NCBI RefSeq assembly: GCF_000024865.1
Contig: NC_013595.1
Coordinates: forward strand, 1-64,000
Direction: 5' to 3'
DNA length: 64,000 nucleotides
DNA from: Streptosporangium roseum DSM 43021
GTDB lineage: Bacteria; Actinomycetota; Actinomycetes; Streptosporangiales; Streptosporangiaceae
In this document: piece after piece, positions 27,114-36,136 of the stretch
Position numbering within the stretch: position 1 is the stretch's first letter
Layout: the number at the start of each line of letters is the position of its first letter
The notes under the pieces: generated by a model
Told to the model about the DNA's origin: nothing
The model's database searches: none
The model's input: only the letters and a program-made list of their open reading frames with translations
Translations under genes and position numbers: made by a program

Positions 27114-29936
27114 TCACCGGCCGGAGGCGGACCTCCTGTCGAGCAGTCCCGCGACGGCGTCCGCGGCCTCGGGGTGCCGGACCAGCAGATCGGCCACCTC
27201 GGGGTGCTCGGGTCCGCCGGCGAGGTGGACGGACGGCCGCCACCCCGCCTCGCACCCGAGCAGCACGGCCACGGCGTCACATGCCGCCGGGTGGCCGGCC
27301 AGCAGATCGGCCACCGGGCCGGCCGCCGCGGGCACCGGACCGGCCACCGCCTTCGGCGTCTCCCGCGCCGACCACGGCGGCACCCACGTGTCGACGGAGG
27401 ACAGGCCCGCGGGGAACGTGCGGCCCGCCTCACGCACGAGCACAGGCACCAGCTCGCGCGCCTGGTCCCGCAGGGTCGTGATCAATTTGGGGAGCCAGGG
27501 GAGCAGGACGGCGTCGGGCAGCCGGGCGAAGGCCTTGGACATCACCTCGACCACGAAGGGCGCCAGCGCCGGAACCGGCTCCAGCGCCTGCACGAAGCCG
27601 CTCATGTACAGCGGGAACGCCGGGACGACGAGCGGGTTGGCCAGCAGCTCGTCACACCGCGACCGCAGCTCGGCCTGCGGAAGCATGCCGAGCCGGAACT
27701 GGGCGGCCCACAGCAGCGCCACCTTGGCCGGCGCCTCGGGATGCGACTGCCGTACGGCGAGTTCGAGCTGGGCGCGGTCACAGCCCAGGGCCAGCGCGAG
27801 GCTCTCCATGCTCGACAGGAACCCGAGCATGGCGGCCACCTGGCGGACGCCGACCTCCTCATCCACGAAGGCGGTCGGCAGCAGCGTGCAGTAGTGCGCG
27901 TACCCGGTGGTGACGAAGGCCTCGCACCACGCCGGCAGCACCGGCTCGGTGGCACGGTAGTGGGCCAGCAGCCGGCGGATCCGGCGCAGCACGTCGGGGG
28001 CGTCGTCCACGGTGCGCTCGGCGGCCAGCAGCTCCACGGCCCGCCCGCCGAGCTCGTCGGTGAACCGCCGGCTGCCCAGGTACAGGGTGGCGTCCTCCAC
28101 GGCCGCGAGGGCGACGGCGGCGGTGGCCTCAGGCGCCCACACGGTACGGCGCAGGCGCTGCTCCAGCACCTGCTCGACGGTGACTCCCTCGTAGCCCAGC
28201 TCGATGATCGATCGCTGGTGGCGGCCGATCGCCAGGTCCCAGCTCTCCTGGATCGGCCGCTCGCCGAGGCGGCGCGTGCCCATGATGGGACGGACGGCGT
28301 CCTCGGGCAGCAGGTAGCGCAGTATCCACAGCAGGTGGGAGCAGGGCACGAGCTCCGGCTCCGCGTCGAGGTTCAGCAGCGCCCGCTGCTGGGTGCGCTT
28401 CTCCAGGTCGAGCCCGAGCGGCTTCAGCCGGTCGTAGACGTCCTGGGCCAGCGGCGGGAGTGCCCGGTAGCCGACCTCGCCGATCCGGTCACCGCCCAGA
28501 AGGATCTCGCACAGGCGGCGCACGTCCCGGCGGCCGGGCACCACGTCCTTCTCGATGCACGTGACCGCGGCGTCCTGGAAGTCGTAGGGCGTGGGCCGGG
28601 CCCGGTTACGCAGGCCGGCGAGCAGGATGGACGTCTCGAACACGGCGATGGCGTCCGCCGTACTGGCCAGGTAGCCGTTGCGGCGGGCCAGCCGGACGAT
28701 GTCGACGCACCAGCCCAGCAGCTCCGCCTCGTCGAGACCGTCCAGCGCGGGCGGGTTCGCCAGGAAACCGGACAACCGGTCGGTCACCGGCCCCTGCGGG
28801 ACGGGTGCCGCCGGCCGCGCGCGCCCGGGGCGCTTGCCGGCCCCCTTCTGGCCTTCGAGCCGGTACGGCGTGACACCGTGGCGCGCCACGGCCTTGGTCC
28901 AGGTCGCCGCGGCGATCGACACCGAGCCGGAGGCCAGCGCGAACTGGGCCTCGATGGCGGAGTGGCTGGACGGGATGAGCCCGTACAGCCAGCGCGTGGC
29001 CGTCCGGGGGCTGATGTCGTAGGCCGGTGCCTCCGCCGCCAGCCCGAACTGCTCGACCCGGCTGGCCGCGTGGAACGCGCCGCACACGTACAGGCACTGC
29101 GACGGGTCGGCGTCCGACGCGGCCAGGTGCTCCCGCATCCGGGTCCACATGTAGCGCTCGCGATCCTCGTCGCGGGCCAGCCGGTCGCCCTCGTCGGGCC
29201 CCAGCCGCCGGAACAGGCTGCCGATCAGCACCATGACCTGGCGGTAGGTGTCGTAGTCCGCTCCGGCCAGGGGCTGCTCCACGTACTGGTCCCACCACTC
29301 GGACCAGTGCCGGACCTTGCCATGGTGGAGCAGGTGCTCTTCGAGTTCGGCGAAGCGGGGCCGCAGGTCGCCGATCTCGACGCCGACGGCGTCGCCGTGC
29401 AGGGCCGCTTCCTCGCCGTGTCCGGCGGTGTCGTCGTCGGCGTCGGCGGCGGCCGGCGCGGCCGGCTCGCGGGGCAGCCACTGGAAGACGTGGTCCGCCG
29501 AGCGGTCCACCAGCACCAGCTCGACCCCCGGGGTGTCGAGGGCGTAGGCGATGGCCTGGTACTCGGCCGACGCCTCGGTGATGGGCGCCACGACGCTGAG
29601 CGGCCCCCAGTCCGGCGGGAAACCGTCGATCTCCGACGCGAACGCCTGCAGCGCCACGGGGAGGCGGCAGTTGCGCAGCTCGTCCAGGAGCGGCTGCAGG
29701 TCCTCGCACAGCTCCAGATAGATGACTTTGGGCTGCTTCTCCCGCAGGCGCCGCACCATGGCCAGCGCCGAGGCCGGTGAGTGATGGCACACCGGGAAGA
29801 TCTCAAGCTCCTCGCGCAGCGCCCGGTCGACGTCGTCGACCAGGCCCGACAGGATGCCGGGCAGGGCGCCCGGCGCGTCGGCGAAGGCGGTGGCGGCACC
29901 GAGGAGCTGCTCGCGCAGGGCGCCGAAGGGACTCAT
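27114..29936 (-). CDS. DUF5682 family protein
   Basis: This is a 940-residue soluble protein. The first 280 residues form the recognisable DUF5682 domain: IFPVCHHSPASALAMVRRL and VIYLELCEDLQPLLDEL near the start, then VCGAFHAASRVEQF near 280. Paired HHxPxS and GAFHA motifs recall EreA/ChaN/TraB-like hydrolase folds (inference). A Pro/Arg linker near 380 is followed by a long helical region of unknown role. ATG 29936 overlaps the stop of the MoxR-like gene (ATGA). It is the last of five tightly packed genes with VWA, AAA+ and SWIM partners, so it is probably their effector or substrate. No function is established. Confidence 0.8.
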   Translation of the reverse strand: MSPFGALREQLLGAATAFADAPGALPGILSGLVDDVDRALREELEIFPVCHHSPASALAMVRRLREKQPKVIYLELCEDLQPLLDELRNCRLPVALQAFASEIDGFPPDWGPLSVVAPITEASAEYQAIAYALDTPGVELVLVDRSADHVFQWLPREPAAPAAADADDDTAGHGEEAALHGDAVGVEIGDLRPRFAELEEHLLHHGKVRHWSEWWDQYVEQPLAGADYDTYRQVMVLIGSLFRRLGPDEGDRLARDEDRERYMWTRMREHLAASDADPSQCLYVCGAFHAASRVEQFGLAAEAPAYDISPRTATRWLYGLIPSSHSAIEAQFALASGSVSIAAATWTKAVARHGVTPYRLEGQKGAGKRPGRARPAAPVPQGPVTDRLSGFLANPPALDGLDEAELLGWCVDIVRLARRNGYLASTADAIAVFETSILLAGLRNRARPTPYDFQDAAVTCIEKDVVPGRRDVRRLCEILLGGDRIGEVGYRALPPLAQDVYDRLKPLGLDLEKRTQQRALLNLDAEPELVPCSHLLWILRYLLPEDAVRPIMGTRRLGERPIQESWDLAIGRHQRSIIELGYEGVTVEQVLEQRLRRTVWAPEATAAVALAAVEDATLYLGSRRFTDELGGRAVELLAAERTVDDAPDVLRRIRRLLAHYRATEPVLPAWCEAFVTTGYAHYCTLLPTAFVDEEVGVRQVAAMLGFLSSMESLALALGCDRAQLELAVRQSHPEAPAKVALLWAAQFRLGMLPQAELRSRCDELLANPLVVPAFPLYMSGFVQALEPVPALAPFVVEVMSKAFARLPDAVLLPWLPKLITTLRDQARELVPVLVREAGRTFPAGLSSVDTWVPPWSARETPKAVAGPVPAAAGPVADLLAGHPAACDAVAVLLGCEAGWRPSVHLAGGPEHPEVADLLVRHPEAADAVAGLLDRRSASGR

Positions 29937-31048
29937 GACAGCGTGGAGATCGCCTGGCGGCCGCCTTCGAGGAAGTCCTTCCACTCCCCGCCTTCCTGCT
30001 TGCTGCGGGGCTCGACGACACCGTGCCAGTACTTGTTCAGGATGGCCAGGTCCTCAGGACTGCGACGGGCCAGCGAGCCCACCAGCGAGCCGGCGAGCGT
30101 CTCGGCCCGCAGCGTGCGGTCGCCGAAGAAGTGGCTGTGCAGGATGGCGTCCTCGATCACGCCGATCTGCTCGGCCGTGGACAGCGCCGACTCCAGCTTC
30201 TCGTCGTCGCTGGTGGCCGAGGCCGCCGCGGCCCGCAGGTCGGCGAAGCTCTGCAGCAGGATGTCCAGCAGCGTGGGCGGCAGGTCCAGCTCGATCCGGT
30301 GCCGGCGCAGCAGTTCCGTGGTGCGGAACCGTACGATCTCCGCCTCGCTGCGCTTGTTCGTCACCACGGGGATCCGGATGAAGTTGAAGCGCCGCTTCAG
30401 GGCCGACGAGAGGTCGTTCACGCCCCGGTCCCTGCTGTTGGCCGTGGCGATGATCGAGAATCCGGGCTGGGCGAACACGATGTTGTCGTCGTCGAGTTCG
30501 GGGACGGACACGTACTTCTCGGAGAGGATGGAGATCAGGGCGTCCTGCACGTCGCTGGTCGAGCGGGTCAGCTCCTCGAAGCGGCCGATCACGCCCTGCT
30601 CCATCGCCGTCATGATCGGCGAGGGGATCATCGACTCCCGGGACTGCCCCTTGGCGATCACCATGGAGACGTTCCACGAGTACTTGATGTGGTCCTCGGT
30701 CGTGCCGGCCGTACCCTGGACGACCAGGGTCGAGTTGCGGCAGACGGCGGCCGCGAGCAGCTCGGCGAGCCAGCTCTTGCCGGTGCCCGGGTCCCCGATC
30801 AGCAGCAGACCGCGGTCCGACGCCAGGGTCACGATGGCGCGTTCGACGAAGCTCCGGTCGCCGAACCACTTCTGGGAGATCTCCCGGTCGAGCCCGTCGG
30901 AGCGCTCGGACCCGAGCACGAACAGCCGCACCATCCGGGGGCTGAGCCGCCACGAGAACGGCTTGGGGCCGTCGTCGACCGACTCCAGCCAGTCGAGCTC
31001 GTCGGCGTACTTCACCTCGGCGGGGGCACGCAGCATCTCGTCGGTCAT
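29933..31048 (-). CDS. MoxR-type AAA+ ATPase
   Basis: This 371-residue AAA+ ATPase is of the MoxR/CoxD kind, which remodel partner complexes together with VWA proteins. Walker A is GDPGTGKS at 85-92. The Walker B position reads VIGRFEELTR (about 153-162), with Glu-Glu in place of the usual Asp-Glu. Sensor 1 is ATANSRDRG (201-209) and the arginine-finger region SSALKRRFNF follows. A C-terminal helical lid completes it. It starts 12 nt after the VWA gene stops and ends overlapping the DUF5682 start. Confidence 0.88.
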   Translation of the reverse strand: MTDEMLRAPAEVKYADELDWLESVDDGPKPFSWRLSPRMVRLFVLGSERSDGLDREISQKWFGDRSFVERAIVTLASDRGLLLIGDPGTGKSWLAELLAAAVCRNSTLVVQGTAGTTEDHIKYSWNVSMVIAKGQSRESMIPSPIMTAMEQGVIGRFEELTRSTSDVQDALISILSEKYVSVPELDDDNIVFAQPGFSIIATANSRDRGVNDLSSALKRRFNFIRIPVVTNKRSEAEIVRFRTTELLRRHRIELDLPPTLLDILLQSFADLRAAAASATSDDEKLESALSTAEQIGVIEDAILHSHFFGDRTLRAETLAGSLVGSLARRSPEDLAILNKYWHGVVEPRSKQEGGEWKDFLEGGRQAISTLS

Positions 31049-31060
31049 TCGCGGGGTCTC

Positions 31061-32506
31061 CTAGGCGAGGAAGTTCTTGAGCTCGAACACGAGTTTGCGG
31101 ATGTGACCCGAGATCACCGGGGTGCCCAGGTCCTTGAGCTTCTGGCGGAACCACGGGTCCACGCTCTGGTGTCCCGAGCTGTTCACCGAGCCGACCGGGA
31201 TGAACTTCACGCCCGAACGGTGCACCGCCTCGAAGTCGGTGATCAGCGCCCGGTTGTCGTAGAAGTCGGAGATCCACACCATCACGGTGTTACGCGGGTC
31301 GGCGATCTTCGGCCGGGCGACGGCCATCGCGACGGTCCCGTTGGTGCCACCCCCGAGCGTCGTCCGCAGCAGCACCTCGAACGGGTCGTGCACCCACGGG
31401 GTCAGGTCGAGCGCGCGGGTGTCGTAGGCGACCAGATGCACGTCCACCTTGGGCAGGCCGGCGAAGATCGAGGCGAGGATCGTGCAGTTCACCATCGCGT
31501 CGACCATCGAGCCCGACTGGTCGACGACCACGATCAACCGTGCCGGCGTGGTCCGCCGGGCGGTCTGCCGGTAGTACAGCCGGTCCACGTACAGCCGCTG
31601 GTCCTCCGGGCTCCAGTTGGTGAGGTTCTTCCAGATCGTGCGTTCGACGTCGAGGTTGCGGAACACCCGCTTCGGCGGCACCGACCTGTCGATGACACCC
31701 ACGCTGGTCTTCTCGACCTGCGTGCGCAGCACCTCGGCGACCTCCTCGACGAACCTGCGGATCAGCGCCTTGGCGTTGGCCAGCGCGACTCCCGACAGGT
31801 TGGACTTGTCCCGCAGCAGCTGCTCGATGAGCGACATGCTCGGCGTCAGCCGGGCGGCCAGGGCCGAGTCGGCCAGCACCTCGCGCAGGCGCATGCGGCG
31901 GACCAGGTCGCCTTCCAGGCCGGCCAGCACGCCGGCCAGTTCGCCGCCTCCGGGACGGGACCGCAGCTGTCCCGGCTCGGCCCCGAGCGCCTGCTCGAAC
32001 CAGCCGGCGTCCTGCTGCCAGCGGGCCAGATCGGTGGCGCTGACGCTGCCCGTCCCCGTCGAGAACACGTTGAGCAGGAGCTTCGACACCAGGGCCGCCC
32101 GGCGCACCTCGGCCGCACCGGCCCGCTCCGGCGAGTGCCCGCCGGCCGGAGCGGACGCGACACCGTCCTCCGCCTCATCCGGCAGGTGCCCGTCACCGGT
32201 AGCGGGCGCGACATCGTCCTCGCCTTCCCGGCCCGGCGGGTGCCCCTCGGTGGAAGCGGACGCGACGCCGTCCTCCTGCGCCAGCAGGCCCTGCAGCTCG
32301 GCGCCCAGCTCAGGGAAGCGCTGCACGATGTTGTCCACCGACACCGCCGGGTCCAGCAGCGCCGGCGGCAGTCCGAGGTCGCCGACGATGGCCATGCTGG
32401 CCGCCTCCAGCGAGGGCTGTTCGTCACCGTCGAACAGCCGCGCCAGGAGCCGCCAGTAGAGCACCTGGCGCCGGTTCTCGTCGGCGCTGATCCGGGAGTC
32501 GCTCAT
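31061..32506 (-). CDS. VWA domain protein (CoxE-like)
   Basis: This 481-residue protein has a C-terminal von Willebrand A domain. The metal site (MIDAS) is complete: DQSGSM at 329-334, Thr in LGGGTNG near 388 and Asp in WISDF near 414. Such proteins act with MoxR ATPases. The N-terminal half is helical and contains a low-complexity insert (about residues 78-130) of three similar 18-residue repeats with GHxP cores. The ATG at 32506 overlaps the stop of the preceding gene (ATGA). Confidence 0.88.
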   Translation of the reverse strand: MSDSRISADENRRQVLYWRLLARLFDGDEQPSLEAASMAIVGDLGLPPALLDPAVSVDNIVQRFPELGAELQGLLAQEDGVASASTEGHPPGREGEDDVAPATGDGHLPDEAEDGVASAPAGGHSPERAGAAEVRRAALVSKLLLNVFSTGTGSVSATDLARWQQDAGWFEQALGAEPGQLRSRPGGGELAGVLAGLEGDLVRRMRLREVLADSALAARLTPSMSLIEQLLRDKSNLSGVALANAKALIRRFVEEVAEVLRTQVEKTSVGVIDRSVPPKRVFRNLDVERTIWKNLTNWSPEDQRLYVDRLYYRQTARRTTPARLIVVVDQSGSMVDAMVNCTILASIFAGLPKVDVHLVAYDTRALDLTPWVHDPFEVLLRTTLGGGTNGTVAMAVARPKIADPRNTVMVWISDFYDNRALITDFEAVHRSGVKFIPVGSVNSSGHQSVDPWFRQKLKDLGTPVISGHIRKLVFELKNFLA

Positions 32507-33903
32507 CGCCTCAGCAACCGCCCGGCCCGCTCGCGCAGCACGGCCACCGCGTCACCGGCCCTGGCCTCGGCCTTCACGACCTTGGGGTCCGTGGGGCCCA
32601 GCGCCCAGTCCCCGTTGTGCCTCTCGACCGTCTGGCGCTTGACCGTCGTCTGGACCGCGAGGGGCTGCAGCAGCCAGCGGCCGCCGTCCCAGCGGATCAG
32701 GCCGATGCACGCCGAGGAGGAGGCCACCAGCTTGGGAGTGAGCGGGCCGCAGGCCGGCAGGCGGTCGACGTCGACGGCGAGGGTGCCGCCCCCCAGGTCC
32801 AGCGTGCCGTCGGCGGCGACGCGGTAGCCCTCCACCAGCACGGGCTCGGCGATGCGCACGGGATGGCGGTCCAGGGGCGGCACCGCCGGGGCGAGCGCGC
32901 CGGCGAGCTGGAGCCTGGCGGTGGCGAACGGGTCGACGGGCTCGCCCACGCGGGCCCGGTCGTCGTGCCACACCAGGTCACCGCTGCCCAGCAGGGGCAG
33001 ATCCGTGACGTCCAGGCTACGGCGTTCGGCCAGCGCGCCCAGCAGCGCGGGGTAGCCGCCCAGCAGCCGCCACAGGGCCGGGCCGACGATCGTGTCCACC
33101 TTCGCGGCGGCGACGCTCGTGCGCACCAGCCGGGACGGCGCGCCGTCTGCGGGTTCCAGGACGCCGTGCACCTGCATCTGTACGGCGGTGCCGTGCTCGT
33201 GCACGTCGACGCCGAGGATCAGCAGCCGTCCCGACACCACGCCCGCGGACTCGGAACCACCCGGCAGGCCGCCGGCCTGCGACAGCAGCAGAGCACGCGT
33301 CCACAGGTCGGCCCACCGCCGGGCGGGCAGGCGTTCCACCGTCCCGACGGGGCACGACGCCCGCAGCTCTGCCGCCAAACCGTCGAGCAGCACCGCGAGC
33401 CGGCGCAGCCCGGGTTCGGGCAGCAGGGCCTCGATCGTCTGGCTTGAGGCGGAGACGAGGTCGTGGTCGACGCCCCGCCATCCGGTGATGGCCAGCTCGC
33501 CGAGCCAGGACCGGCACCCGCTGAGCAGGTTGTCCGCCGCGGGCGCCGGCGTGGCCGGCGGTTCCTCCCACGGCGCCCGGACCCTTCCCAGCGCGGCGTC
33601 CAGGCGGGCGAGCAGGGCGTCGTGCACCGCGCCGAACAGTGCGGCGCGCCCGCCGGCCAGGGCCGTCAGATGCTCCTCCGTGACCGAACCGGCGGCGAGC
33701 TTCCCGGCCGCCTCGCCCACCCGCCCGCCGAGCGGCGTGGCCGAGAGAGCACCGGCCAGGGAGGTCAGCGCCGTCGCGCGCTCCTCGCTCAGCCGGGCGA
33801 GTCCGTGCACGAGCGAGTCGTCGAAGCCCGTCACCAGATCGAGGGCCTCCCCGACTCCCGGCGGAACGCCGTCGAGCAGTTCGGCGAGCTGTACGGCAAG
33901 CAT
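32503..33903 (-). CDS. uncharacterised protein of the VWA/MoxR/DUF5682 cluster
   Basis: This is a 466-residue protein I cannot assign to a family. The N-terminal 130 residues are helical (LAVQLAELLDGVPPGVGEALDL). The middle has a Cys/Trp-rich part (LLSGCRSWLGELAITGW), then beta-rich segments (SGRLLILGVDVHEHGTAVQMQVHGVLEP) and an Arg-rich end. It has no membrane span and no visible nucleotide motif. It overlaps both neighbours by 1 to 4 nt (the SWIM-like gene upstream and the VWA gene downstream), so it must be a core part of the unit. Confidence 0.75.
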   Translation of the reverse strand: MLAVQLAELLDGVPPGVGEALDLVTGFDDSLVHGLARLSEERATALTSLAGALSATPLGGRVGEAAGKLAAGSVTEEHLTALAGGRAALFGAVHDALLARLDAALGRVRAPWEEPPATPAPAADNLLSGCRSWLGELAITGWRGVDHDLVSASSQTIEALLPEPGLRRLAVLLDGLAAELRASCPVGTVERLPARRWADLWTRALLLSQAGGLPGGSESAGVVSGRLLILGVDVHEHGTAVQMQVHGVLEPADGAPSRLVRTSVAAAKVDTIVGPALWRLLGGYPALLGALAERRSLDVTDLPLLGSGDLVWHDDRARVGEPVDPFATARLQLAGALAPAVPPLDRHPVRIAEPVLVEGYRVAADGTLDLGGGTLAVDVDRLPACGPLTPKLVASSSACIGLIRWDGGRWLLQPLAVQTTVKRQTVERHNGDWALGPTDPKVVKAEARAGDAVAVLRERAGRLLRR

Positions 33904-34394
33904 CAGCGGACCGCCCCCGTGGCCGGGAACCAGTGCATCTCAGCGATGGGCTCGGTGGTGTCCGGCAGCTCCAGGTAGGACAGGTGGCGCAGGAAGCGGC
34001 TGAACACCATGGCGCCCGGCGTGGGCTCGTGCCGGCCGTTCAGGCAGCTCATCAGGTTCGCGCCGTCACCTACCTCGACGTGCAGGTAGCGGGCGACCTG
34101 GTCGAGGCCGTACTGGAGCACGGCCTCCCCGGCGAGGGCCTGCAGATGCTTGCACGGCGAGCCGCGCAGCCCGCCGCACGGCCGGTTGTTGTTGGTGCTG
34201 CAGTTGAAAGCGTGAGTTCCAGCGGTGATCGACGAGACGTACACCCGAGCGATGTCCGAACCACTCGACACGACACCCTGCAGGCGGCCGTCCGCCAGCT
34301 CGACGAAGGGGACACTCGCCAGTTTGCGGGGCTGAACGGGGGACACCACCCGTGCCACGCTGCGCTGTTCCCACGCGGCTCCGTCCGCGTTCAC
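33903..34394 (-). CDS. SWIM-like zinc finger protein
   Basis: This 163-residue protein is the first gene of the five-gene minus-strand unit. Its core NCSTNNNRPCGG then SPCKHLQAL gives Cys-x7-Cys-x7-Cys-x-His, like a SWIM zinc finger (normally CxC..CxH) but with a wider first pair. SWIM fingers bind DNA or protein. The frame is open up to 34448. I prefer GTG 34394 because GGAG sits just upstream on the minus strand and the extra 18 residues look random. The last base overlaps the start of the next gene. Confidence 0.65.
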   Translation of the reverse strand: MNADGAAWEQRSVARVVSPVQPRKLASVPFVELADGRLQGVVSSGSDIARVYVSSITAGTHAFNCSTNNNRPCGGLRGSPCKHLQALAGEAVLQYGLDQVARYLHVEVGDGANLMSCLNGRHEPTPGAMVFSRFLRHLSYLELPDTTEPIAEMHWFPATGAVR

Positions 34395-34789
34395 GATCTC
34401 CGACCTCCAGCCCGAACGGCTCGCGGATGCCGGCCGACACGGCGGCACCTACGCGAACGGCCGATCATGATCCGGCAACTTACCGCATCTCCGGACAGTC
34501 AGGACCACCGAGCGCGCCGCCGCCGTCGCGGCCCCCCGGGACGGAGCGGACCACCGTCCCCGCCACAGCTCGTGATCTTCGGATGGGACACGACCCCGGT
34601 CATCCGGGGCATCGGGAATGCCACGTCCCGATCCGGGGAATCGGCAGGCCGGACAGCGGCATCGCCCCGATGCGGGAGACGGCTCGGCCATCCGCCGGGC
34701 CGTTGCCCGGGGTATCCGATGGGCCAGGATTCCGGCATCCGCGGCTGGTAGTTTGACGCCCTGAACCCGGACAGAAGGGATGTAGCTCC
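34395..34789. promoter_or_regulatory. divergent promoter region of the AAA+/VWA/DUF5682 cluster
   Basis: This is a 395-bp gap between the SWIM-like gene (minus) and the TPR-AAA+ gene (plus). It contains several short overlapping inverted repeats built on CATCGGG/CCCGATG words around 34600-34680, including GCATCGCCCCGATGC. No RNA gene or ORF is convincing. It should hold both divergent promoters, but I cannot place -35 and -10 boxes. Confidence 0.45.
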
Positions 34790-36136
34790 GTGCTCGACGA
34801 TGCCGGCCTGCAGGCGCTCCGCGAGGCGGCGCGCTTTTCTCCAGACAACCTCCCCCTGCGGCGGCATCTGGCCGACCAGCTCCTCACCAAGGGTTATCTC
34901 GCCGAGGCGGAGGCGGAGTATCGCGCAGCGCTCATGCTGGCGCCCCAGGATCCGGACATCACGACCGGGCTGGCGGAGGCGTTCACCCGCCAGAGCTCGT
35001 ACGGCACCGCCCTGTCGATCCTGGAGCCGCATCTGGCGACACCCGGTTACCCGCCGCGTATGGGCGTGATCGCGGCCAGAGCGCTGCTGGGCGAGGGCGA
35101 CACGGCCGGCGCCGGCTACCGCTACCACGAGGCGGTCTCCCGCGACCCCTCCGCCGCCGACCCCGACCTCGCCGCCCGGCTGGCGCCGCCGCCGCGGCAG
35201 CCCGTGGTGGCCCCGCCGCAGCCCGTGGCGGCCTCGCCGGACCTCCCGCATGAGACCAGCGCGGAGGTCGAGCGCTCCCGCTTCACCTTCGCCGACGTGG
35301 CGGGCATGGACGCGGTCAAGGAGGCACTGCGGATCAAGCTCCTGCTGCCCCTCCAGCAGCCGGAGCTGTTCGCCGCGTTCGGCAAGCGGGCCGGCGGCGG
35401 GGTGCTGCTCTACGGCCCGCCGGGCGCGGGCAAGACACACCTGGCCAGAGCGGCGGCCGGTGAGCTCGGCGCGGCGTTCGTCAACGTCGGGCTGGCCGAC
35501 ATCCTGGACATGTACATCGGCTCCAGCGAGCGCAACCTGCGCGCGGTGTTCGAGATGGCCCGCCGCAACCGGCCGTGCGTGCTGTTCTTCGACGAGGTCG
35601 ACGCGCTGGCCGCCCGCCGCTCCGACATGCGCCAGGCGCACACCCGGCAGCTGGTCAACCAGTTCCTGGCCGAGCTCGACGGCGTGGACGAAAGCGCCAA
35701 CGAGGGGGTGCTGGTGCTGGCTGCCACGAACGCGCCCTGGTACGTCGACGTGGCCTTCCGCCGGCCCGGCCGCTTCGACCAGCTCGTGTTCGTGCCGCCG
35801 CCCGACGCGGCCGCGCGCGCCGCCATCCTGCGCCTCCTGTGCCGAGACAAGCCCCTGGCCGAGATGGACTACGACGCGGTGGCGCGGATCACCGACCAGT
35901 TCACCGGCGCCGACCTGAAGGGCCTGGTCGACCGTGCGGTGGAGGCCAAACTCCAGCAGTCGATCAGCGCGGGCCGCCCGATCCCCCTGTCGACGCCCGA
36001 CCTGCTGGCGGTGGCCCGGCAGGTCAAGCCCACCGCGGTGCGCGAGTGGCTGGCCACCGCCCGCAACTACGTGATGCACGCCAACGAGTCCGGCGCCTGG
36101 GACGAGCTGATGCCGTGGATCAAGGGCAGCCGGTGA
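34790..36136 (+). CDS. AAA+ ATPase with N-terminal TPR domain (CDC48/FtsH type)
   Basis: This 448-residue protein has helical TPR-like repeats in about residues 1-130 (FSPDNLPLRRHLADQLLTKG, YLAEAEAEYRAALMLAPQ), a Pro-rich linker, and a classical AAA domain. Walker A is LLYGPPGAGKTHLA near 205-218, Walker B is VLFFDEVDAL near 265, and the second region of homology is FRRPGRFDQ. It lacks the FtsH protease and membrane parts. Such stand-alone ATPases unfold or remodel proteins. The start is GTG 34790. It is divergent from the VWA/MoxR unit and coupled to the next gene. Confidence 0.85.
   Translation: MLDDAGLQALREAARFSPDNLPLRRHLADQLLTKGYLAEAEAEYRAALMLAPQDPDITTGLAEAFTRQSSYGTALSILEPHLATPGYPPRMGVIAARALLGEGDTAGAGYRYHEAVSRDPSAADPDLAARLAPPPRQPVVAPPQPVAASPDLPHETSAEVERSRFTFADVAGMDAVKEALRIKLLLPLQQPELFAAFGKRAGGGVLLYGPPGAGKTHLARAAAGELGAAFVNVGLADILDMYIGSSERNLRAVFEMARRNRPCVLFFDEVDALAARRSDMRQAHTRQLVNQFLAELDGVDESANEGVLVLAATNAPWYVDVAFRRPGRFDQLVFVPPPDAAARAAILRLLCRDKPLAEMDYDAVARITDQFTGADLKGLVDRAVEAKLQQSISAGRPIPLSTPDLLAVARQVKPTAVREWLATARNYVMHANESGAWDELMPWIKGSR

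Noticed and set aside
26676..29780. A 1034-codon plus-strand frame opposite the DUF5682 gene
   Set aside because: It is a shadow of DUF5682 with Arg/Gly/Gln-rich composition, and it also overlaps the DUF4396 gene in another frame.
30023..32827. A 934-codon plus-strand frame opposite the MoxR and VWA genes
   Set aside because: It covers two motif-complete genes in antisense and spells repetitive Gly/Arg/Asp peptides.
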